Source: Psococerastis gibbosa
Taxonomy: Eukaryota; Arthropoda; Insecta; Psocodea; Psocidae
NCBI GenBank assembly: GCA_963971405.1
Contig: OZ020484.1
Span: forward strand, 62,001-126,000
Direction of reading: 5' to 3'
DNA length: 64,000 nt
This document shows positions 57,049 to 64,000 of the stretch, in pieces (the first letter of the stretch is position 1; each line of letters starts with the position of its first letter). The position numbers were made by a program, and so were the translations under genes. The notes beneath the pieces are model-generated. The model saw only the letters and a list, made by a program, of their open reading frames with translations, was not told where the DNA came from and did not search any database.

Positions 57049-58217
57049 TTTTTAGGGAGATTCATCTACCTATTGAGACGGCGACCAATGTTCGACTTCC
57101 GGACAATTTCTTCACAACATATCATTTCATGACTCCCTGAGCCTAAAACCACCCCTCGTTCAAAATGCTATATACTTCCATGATATTATCTGAAACTTGG
57201 CACATAAGTTGATCATCCAAATGTCTTTATTGAGTTCCTCAACCAGCTAGATCCACCTTTTTCCCAAGATGGCAGCCGATTAAAACCTTATGTAATTCAT
57301 ATCTCACTTAATATTGGCCGCAGATGAGGAATTAAATAAAAACCCGCATTATTATCTTTAAAACTAAATAATATCTACATCTGAGAATTAAAATGACGCT
57401 CTCTATTGACTCCATTCTTTTTCCAACCACAACATCAACAAACAAAACACACATGTGTTCCAAATTTCCAACCACAATGTTGACGAGTTATGAACTTTTG
57501 CTTAAGTATCTTAAGTATTTTCCCTTTCACGTGACGCCTTGAAATAATTGAATTATCGGAAAAAGTGTTAATTACCATACTCATTATATATGTGAATATG
57601 CCAGTATTATATGGTTTATATAACACTGACATCAAATTAACTTTGGTTGAAGAGGTGACCTCCTCGTTATAACAGATAATTAGAGCTGTCCAGCAATACG
57701 AATCACGTCAATACGAGCATATAAGTAGAGGATATACATACTGTTCATCAACTGTTGTTGTGATGCAGCGTTAGGCGTAGATAGCCCAGTTTTTCTATAT
57801 CCTCTAATTTTCGGTTAATTACCATTATCGTAAATAATAGTATGAGATTTCAGTCACATTTTATTCCCTTCCCCAGCGTACAATATTAGCAGAGATATAA
57901 TTTTTTTAAGTTTTTGATCGGCCGCCATCTTGAAACGAAATAGTGAATCACGCTAGCTAACGAACTCAATCAAAACATTTGCATGCTATGTTTTTCTGCC
58001 AAATGTCATCAAAATCGGATAATATCAACGGAAGGTAAAGTGTTTCCAAAAATCGATATAAATGCATAAACGCACATACTACCTTATAAATAAATATTTA
58101 CATTTTGAACGGGCGGTGGGTTTAGGCTCATGAAAAGAAAAGTTTTGAAGAAATAATCTGAAAGTTGAACATTGGTCGCCGTCTCAATAGGTATATAGAT
58201 GAAATCTTCCTAAAAAA
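57049..58217. mobile_element. Palindromic element, family F, copy 1
   Basis: TTAGGGAGATTCATCTACC at 57053 is matched in reverse at 58187-58214, and GAGACGGCGACCAATGTTC (57075-57093) by GAACATTGGTCGCCGTCTC (58167-58185) exactly. The inversion continues with AAGATGGCAGCCGATTAAAA against its partner near 57915. The loop holds a copy of the tRNA-containing repeat (57686-57820). No coding capacity. Confidence 0.8.
57686..57820 (+). repeat. Second copy of the tRNA-containing repeat, tRNA part mostly lost
   Basis: GTCCAGCAATACGAATCACG, AAGTAGAGGATA, GCGTTAGGCGTAGAT, then AGCCCAGTTTTTC and TATATCCTCTAATTTTCG match the minus strand of 45090-44925. The T-arm (GTGGGTTCGAATCCCGCCA) is deleted and the D-arm side is replaced by unrelated bases, so only the 3' half of the anticodon arm and the terminator remain. 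Confidence 0.7.
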
Positions 58218-58739
58218 GGGAAGCGGGCAAAAAGTAGAGTCGGCATGTATGGGGGCAAGGAGAATTGGCCCGATAACAGAGGTCAAGTCAAATATTTTTT
58301 GCCCCGTCAAAATAAGCGATGACCCTTGCACATCTGGCAATAGGATTGCTTACATTGGGCCGCCCTGTGATTCTTCACACTGCTGATACAGAGACATCGT
58401 GTCTGCTTTTTTCTGGCTGGTTTCAAAATAAACGGAGGGGGGAGGATCTGAGTGTTGTGGTCATTGATTGTACGCCAAATTCCGGAGGTTGTATCATGTA
58501 TGTATAAATTAATTCTGCTTTTATGACAGCAGAGGAGTTAGTTCTCCTATTTATTGGATTTGTTATTAAAATATTACGATTCATATCAAGGTACGTAACT
58601 ATGTCCTCCAGATAGTTACGTGGTTCTAAGTTATCGTGACTGTTCAACACTCCAGACTTTGAGTAAGAAATTATTTGACAGACCATAGAGTCCATAGAGA
58701 GGATCCTCTGCAGATCATTGGCATAAATTCCCAAAATTT
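58218..58739. other. Unassigned stretch
   Basis: Overlapping frames on both strands (58165-58386, 58423-58734) show no recognisable motif. Confidence 0.4.
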
Positions 58740-59290
58740 CAAAATTTCTGGGGGGGGGGCTTTAGGACCCCAAGACCTTGTTCCCCCGGAGAAAAATAAT
58801 CGATAAATGGGCCCAAATTAGTGAGGTTTTACGCGTATGTACCCTGGAGAAAGGGGAGCCCGGGGGTCACCCCTGGAGAAATAAAAGTGATAATAGGGCC
58901 GAAATTAGTGAGGATGCCGAATATACTTACCATCCCGGAGAAAGGGGGGCCCGGGGGTCTCCCCCGGAGAAAGAAATTGATGAATATGCCCAAATTAGGG
59001 AGGGTTTACGCATTTTGCAAGCAGTACAGTTGCAATTTTACAGACAAATAAACCTACCACTAAGTGGGGCCCGGGGGTCTCCCCCAAAGATTTTTTTTTT
59101 TAAATAAGTCTGAAATATTGGTGTTTTTAGCATTTTGAGTAATATATTTTTGTGAAAGTACTTGGTCAATATGTTGATTTTTTTCATGATGTCTTTCATT
59201 TGAAATAAGCATACCAAGAATTAATTTCCCTTTGTTATTGTGGAAACTATGCCTTTCGCCTCCATAACGTCTGCAGTGCAGATATTTATG
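58740..59290 (-). repeat. Family D sequence, minus strand
   Basis: Three tandem units of GGGCCCAAATTAGTGAGG or variants alternate with CCCCCGGAGAAA blocks. CAAGCAGTACAGTTGCAATT, GAAAGTACTTGGTCAATATG, and CTTTCGCCTCCATAACGTCT (near 59250) follow in the inverse order of 25890-27080. A G run is at 58750-58758. Confidence 0.7.
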
Positions 59291-59324
59291 CTTGACAGGC
59301 CGTGGCGAGTGAACCTACATGCCA

Positions 59325-59622
59325 AGTTTCATCAAAATCTTCTGGGGGTAAAAAAATAAAAATGACTAAATATCATGAAAAATTACTAAAAAATAATTTT
59401 TCTGCGAAACCTTTCTATCGAGGTTTCCACTTTCACGTATGTTTTAGGTGTTAAATTGTGTAACGAAACCGAAAAGTATTTGGTTTTGTACAAAAAAATG
59501 TTTTTTTTTTTTAAATGATAGAAAATTTACGTTGAAATGCACTGCGTGCCCTGCCAGTATTGCTGTGTGGTAATTTATTGGTCTGACTTATCAAGAAATT
59601 ACCTCCAGTGAAGTCAGGTGGG
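59325..59622 (+). mobile_element. HINE-like internal fragment
   Basis: TTCTGGGGGTAAAAAAATAA, GCGAAACCTTTCTATCGAGG, TGTTTTAGGTGTTAAATTG, GGTCTGACTTATC and CCTCCAGTGAAGTCAGGTGG follow the family order. It stops exactly at the point where other copies have the C run. Confidence 0.8.
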
Positions 59623-60115
59623 TTAGTTTAGTTTATCATTCTGTGCAGGTGCTACAGGCCTACAGCAGCTGATACCACATACCAATTTGCTAATAATTTT
59701 ACACGAAAATCACTCATACCGGGAACAAGAAACTCATCTGCTAAAATCCATTCGAATACAATAGGAAATTAACACTAAATCGTTTGCAAATTTCCCCTTT
59801 CTCTACCCCCCCCCCCCCACACCCCCCCCCCTTCTAGACGATGACGATCCACGGGAAATTGGAATTTTCAAAACGCCAGATGGTTCCCAAAACGAGGAAG
59901 AATTTGCGACGAAAACCTCAAACGAATTAAAGCTGCAGAAGAAAGTTTTGTACTCTGATGGCCACCGCAAAGAGAATCAGACAAATTCCTAGAGAGACCA
60001 AACAGTTTGTATCCCAGACTTTTCGAAAATTTCGTGGTGTTTAAGTTTTACAAATAGCGGCATTGCATCAGTTCAATTCAGAGCGGCTAAGCCCCTTTGC
60101 ATGGATTTAAATATA
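59623..60115. other. Unassigned stretch
   Basis: C-rich blocks at 59808-59833; no coding-like frame or repeat. Confidence 0.4.
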
Positions 60116-60975
60116 AAGAACCGGTCCGAGTTTACTCGAACATGCTTTACAATTTATCAAAATTAATAGATAGGGAAAATGAGTAATTTCATGGTAAATC
60201 ATTTTCCTATGAATAAATTTCTGATATCTCGGGGGGGAGGGGGGTTGTCCACCTGACGTCACTCGTCACTGGTGGTGAGGTAAATTCTAGATAGGTCAGA
60301 CCAACACATTACCACACAGCAATACTGGCAGGGCACGCAATGCATTAGAGCGTGAATTTTCTATCATTTTTTCAAAAAAACATTTTTTTGTACAAAACCA
60401 AATACTTTTTTGGGAAAGTAACCTATCCGGTTTCGTTACTCAATTTAACACCTAAAACTTACCTGAAGGTAGAAATCATCGATAGAAAGGTGTCGCAGAA
60501 AAATTATTTTTTAGTCATTTTTCATTAAAATTTAGTAATTTTTATTTTTTTACCCCCAGAAGCAAACTATCAAGGCGCAACCGACCCCCCGTATTTTATC
60601 AACATTAACAACAACTACAATCTATGTGAATTTAAAAGAAATCGTTGGAGCCGTTTTTGGGAAATAATCTTATTAGACCTTTTTTTTTTTTTAGTTTTTT
60701 GAGAATAAAACCCCCCAAATTGAGTTAATAAAATTAAAAATTAAATAATCTCGAGGTATGATTTTTGTGAACCTACATGACGAATTTCATCATGATCGAC
60801 GAACAGACAGACAGACAGACAGACATACAGACAGACAGACTGACAGACACACAGACATTTCGTAAAAACCTTTGGTTCCTGGGACCTTAAAACGTGTAAA
60901 TCCGTTGAAATCTCGGAATCGAAAATTTCGACCGTCACAAAGCTTTCCCTTTACTACGTATAAATTGGAAAGCAA
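60116..60975 (-). mobile_element. HINE-like element, full length, downstream member of a head-to-tail pair
   Basis: 3' end AAGAACCGGTCCGAGTTTAC (60116, plus strand), G run 60231-60244, long (GTCT)n tract (CAGACAGACAGACAGACAGA near 60806), 5' end ACGTATAAATTGGAAAGCAA at 60956-60975. On the minus strand its 5' end directly follows the truncated copy 60976-61731. Confidence 0.9.
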
Positions 60976-61731
60976 TAATTTTCCTATAGTTAAATTGGAG
61001 GCATCTTGGGGGGGGGGGGTTGTCCACCTGACGTAACTGGAGGTGAGGTTAATTCTAGATAGGTCAGACCAACAAATTACCACACAGCAATAAGGGCAGG
61101 GCACGCAACGCAATTGACCGTGAATTTTCTATCATTTAAAAAAAAACATTTTTTTTGCACAAAACCCAATAGTTGTTTGGGAAAGCAACCTAACCGGTTT
61201 TGTTACTCAATTTAACGCCTAAAACATGCCTGAAGGTAGAAATCATCGATGGAAAGGTTTCGCAGAAAAATTATTTTTTAGTCAATTTTCATTAAAATTT
61301 AGTTATTTTTATTTTTTAACCCCCAGAAGCAAACTATCAAGGGGTAAGCGACCCCCCGCATTTCGTTAAAATTAATAAAGACTGCAATATATGTGAATTT
61401 GAAAGAAATTGTTGCAGCCGTTTTGGAGAAATAATTTTTTTTGACGTTTTTTATGAGTTTTTTGGAACCCCACACCCCCCCCCCCCCCCAAATTGAGTTA
61501 GCCCACAAGAAAGGGTTCTGAGGTATGAGTTTTGTGAACCTACATGCAGAATTTCATCAAAATCGACCGAGTTGTTTGCCCGGAAATAGGCGCACAGACA
61601 GACAGATATTTCGTAAAAACCTCTTTTTTGGGTTCCTGGGACCTCAAAACGTGTAAATCCGTTGAAATCTCGGAATTGAAAATTTCGAAATCACAAAGCT
61701 TTCCTTATACTACGTATAAATTGGAAAGCAA
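60976..61731 (-). mobile_element. HINE-like element, 3' end missing, upstream member of a head-to-tail pair
   Basis: The 5' end (GTATAAATTGGAAAGCAA at 61714-61731 on plus) and all internal blocks are present. The last about 100 bases (subterminal repeat and 3' hairpin) are absent, replaced by the 5' end of the neighbouring full copy. A second C run at 61471-61490 lies in the block upstream of GAGTTAGCCC. Confidence 0.85.
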
Positions 61732-61947
61732 AATGCACAACTGAGCATAGCAGGGTATTAAGCTCACTTATAGTCAACAAGGCATCCTCTCATGTCAATG
61801 AAAATGAGTTTTGTATAACAATGTTTATAACAATGTTTTGTTTTAATGTAGAGGGTCACGTGTCTCAGCTGCGTGTACGAGTATGTTAAGCTCAAACATT
61901 TACACCTTTCCTCAAAGAACATACAACGGTACTGTCCTGCTGTTTTA

Positions 61948-62194
61948 TTGCTTTCCAATTTATACGTAGTATAAGGAAAGCTTTGTGATGGCCGAAATTT
62001 TCGATTCCTAGATTTCAGCGGATTTACACGTTTTGAGGTCCCAGGAACCCAAAAAAGTGTTTTTTAGGAAATGTCTGTCTGTCGCTCTGTCTGTATGTCT
62101 GTCTGTCTATTCATCAATTTCCGGGCAAACTACTCCGTGGATTTGTGTGAAATTTGGCATGTAGGTTCACAAAAATCATACATCGGGATCTTTT
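61948..62194 (+). mobile_element. HINE-like element, 5' part only, upstream member of a head-to-tail pair
   Basis: TTGCTTTCCAATTTATACG through the GTCT tract and GGCAAACTACTCCGTGG to CATCGGGATC, then a T run and immediately the next copy. The remaining three quarters are not found downstream. Confidence 0.85.
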
Positions 62195-63061
62195 TTGCTT
62201 TCCAATTTAGACGTAGTATTAGGAAAGCTTTGTGATGGTCGAAATTTTCGATTCCGAGATTTCAACGGATCTACACGTTTTCAGGTCCCAGGAACCCAAA
62301 AAAGTGGTTTTTACGAAATGTCTGTCTGTGCATCGATTTCCGGGCAAACTACTCAGTCGATTTTGATGAAATTCGGCATGTAGGTTCACAAAAATCATAC
62401 CTCGAGACAATTTTTTTATTTGGGGCTAACTCAATTTGGGGGGGGGGGGTTTCATTCTCAAAAAACTCCAAAAAAAACGTCAAAAAAAATTATTTCTTAA
62501 AAACGGCTCCAACGATTTCTTTTAATTTCACATGTATTCTAGTCGTTCTTAATGTTGATAAATTGCGGGGGGTCGCTTACCCCTTGATAGTTTGCTTCTG
62601 GGGGTTAAAAAATAAAAATAACTTAATTTTAATGAAAAATGACTAAAAAATAATATTTCTGCGAAACTTTTCAATCGATGATTTCTACCTTCAGGCATGT
62701 TTTAGGTTTTAGGTTTTAGGATTGAGGTTTTAGGATTAGGTTTTAGGATTGAGTAATGAAACCGGACAGTTGGCTTTCCCAAAAACCTATTTGCTTTTGC
62801 GCAGAAATGTTTTTTTGAAAAAATGATAGAAACTTCACGCTGAAATGCATTGCCTGCCCTTCCATCATTACTGTGTTGTAATGTGTTTTAAATATATTGA
62901 GGTTACCTCACCTCCAGTGTCGTCAGGTGGACCCCCCCCCCCCCCCCCCGAGATATCCGAAATTTAACCGTAGGAAAATTATTTACCATGAAATTATTCA
63001 TTTTCTCTCCCTACTAATTGATAAATTGGAAAGCATGTTCGAGTAAGCTCGGACCAGTTCT
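62195..63061 (+). mobile_element. HINE-like element, full length
   Basis: 5' hairpin with GCTTTCCAATTTAGACG, a very short GTCTGTCTGTG tract at 62319, TAACTCAATTTGGGG plus a G run, GGTCGCTTACCCCTTG, a local expansion of AGGTTTTAGG at 62702-62755, C run 62933-62949, ATAAATTGGAAAGCATG, and GGACCAGTTCT. Confidence 0.9.
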
Positions 63062-64000
63062 ATTGTTGTTGTTGTTGTTAAGTGTAGAGGTTCAGCTGGA
63101 AGGGGAATCGTAGCATTAAATTCCCTCTCCCTTTTTAGCTGTTTTGTTAATAACTTATTCATTTCTATATTCTACCTTAGCTTTTTACCAAAATGGAAAA
63201 TTTTGTTCCATTAATGCCAGGGCATATTTAAAGAAACCCATTGGGGCAAGCGTGCCCTGCGTGCCCACCAGTGACGTGATTTTGTCCCCTACTTTTGGGG
63301 GTATTGCCCCACACAAATTGGGCACAAATTTCAAATTCCAAGACTAACTAAACTCGAAATTAGAAAAATAGAGTCAATAGTTGTCCGTCGTATTTATGGC
63401 GCTAATTTCATGTATAACGTGACCGAAGAAGTTATTTATGTAGGGGGGGGGGTGGATACAAGCGAAATTTACACTATATAGAATATGATTTCAATTTGTG
63501 CCACCCAGTGAAATTTTTTTTAAAATATGCTCTGATGAGGGCTTCTAGTTTGGAACACAAATGGTGGTACCCACCAAACTATGGTGTTGCTGCTACTATA
63601 TCTTATACTATCGGGCGTCTGATGTATCTACTATGGCCGTAGCCCGGGGGGGGGGGGGCTTATTGGGCTGCAAATTGTTGGTAGAATTTATAAATCGTAC
63701 AATCAATGAAATAGATTAATTGCATTGAATTGTATCGTAGGCAAAGCTCTTTCTTATATTAAAGGACTGTAACTTGAAGGAAAAGATAGGACATCTCCAA
63801 TATTGTTCCAATATTGTTTATGAGGGTAGCACTTATGTACATCTGATTTGCGCATTACTGCTCAAGTGCAGGAAATATTGAATGCAGCTCACATTATATG
63901 CTAATCCCCCTCATGGTAAATCAGATAGCCTAGGAGTGACTAGGACTAAAATGGCTAAATACTGAAAATGTAAGCCTGCCAGATTTATTTTTCAAAAAAC
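63062..64000. other. Unassigned end of window
   Basis: (GTT)n at 63063-63079, G runs at 63442-63452 and 63645-63658 beside a GTAGCCCGGG transposon-like end. The frame at 63144-63347 has no known motif. Confidence 0.4.

Overview
This is non-coding, repeat-dominated DNA from an animal nuclear genome, most likely an invertebrate. The sequence is AT-rich, and almost all recognisable structure is nested transposable elements. I see no convincing intact host gene, no functional tRNA or rRNA gene, and nothing bacterial. The phylum cannot be fixed from sequence alone. The mixture (GIY-YIG Penelope-like element, several non-LTR retrotransposon relics, hAT-like elements, Helentron-type HINE elements, tRNA-derived SINEs, frequent AGGCCTA motifs, long C/G runs) fits many marine or arthropod invertebrates.

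The commonest component is one short family of about 0.85-0.9 kb, with about 19 whole or partial copies on both strands. Each full copy starts TTGCTTTCC, folds a 5' hairpin (GCTTTCC...GGAAAGC), carries a (GTCT)n tract, repeats GGAAAGC near the 3' end, and ends in a CGAGTAAACTCG hairpin followed by GGTTCTT. This is the architecture of Helentron-associated elements (HINE; Drosophila DINE-1/mini-me, mollusc pearl). Two copies sit in arms of palindromic elements whose opposite arm or sister copy preserves the empty site, and these show insertion into a T run without target duplication.

Three families of large imperfect palindromes (long inverted repeats) are present: B (5.2-7.9 kb and 13.7-17.7 kb), C (1.95-3.4 kb and 49.4-51.7 kb) and F (57.0-58.2 kb, partial at 32.8-33.5 kb). 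Family B is the most unusual: its inner parts carry decayed coding sequence of a conserved Cys-rich protein, and in the 13.7-17.7 kb copy that sequence is present twice, in opposite orientations.

Region by region: 1.77-4.83 kb is a hAT-like element with a perfect 8-bp target duplication and later insertions inside it; 12.0-12.8 kb is a 5'-truncated non-LTR element with an RNase H relic, poly-A and a 12-bp duplication; 17.3-17.6 kb is another truncated non-LTR insertion with a 12-bp duplication; 21.3-22.2 kb is an RTE-like reverse transcriptase relic; 23.5-25.4 kb is a 5'-truncated Penelope-like element with the only long open frame of the window; 25.64-27.53 kb is a second hAT-like element holding a SINE and a recent non-LTR 3' end; 37.6-39.6 kb is a non-LTR element (RT and RNase H) split by a SINE with a 9-bp duplication; 45.0 kb holds a 72-nt tRNA-like sequence inside a repeated element. 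Stretches at about 17.7-20.1, 29.5-31.5, 33.5-35.8, 46.6-49.4 and 52.9-54.3 kb look single-copy within this window and hold no gene that I can recognise.
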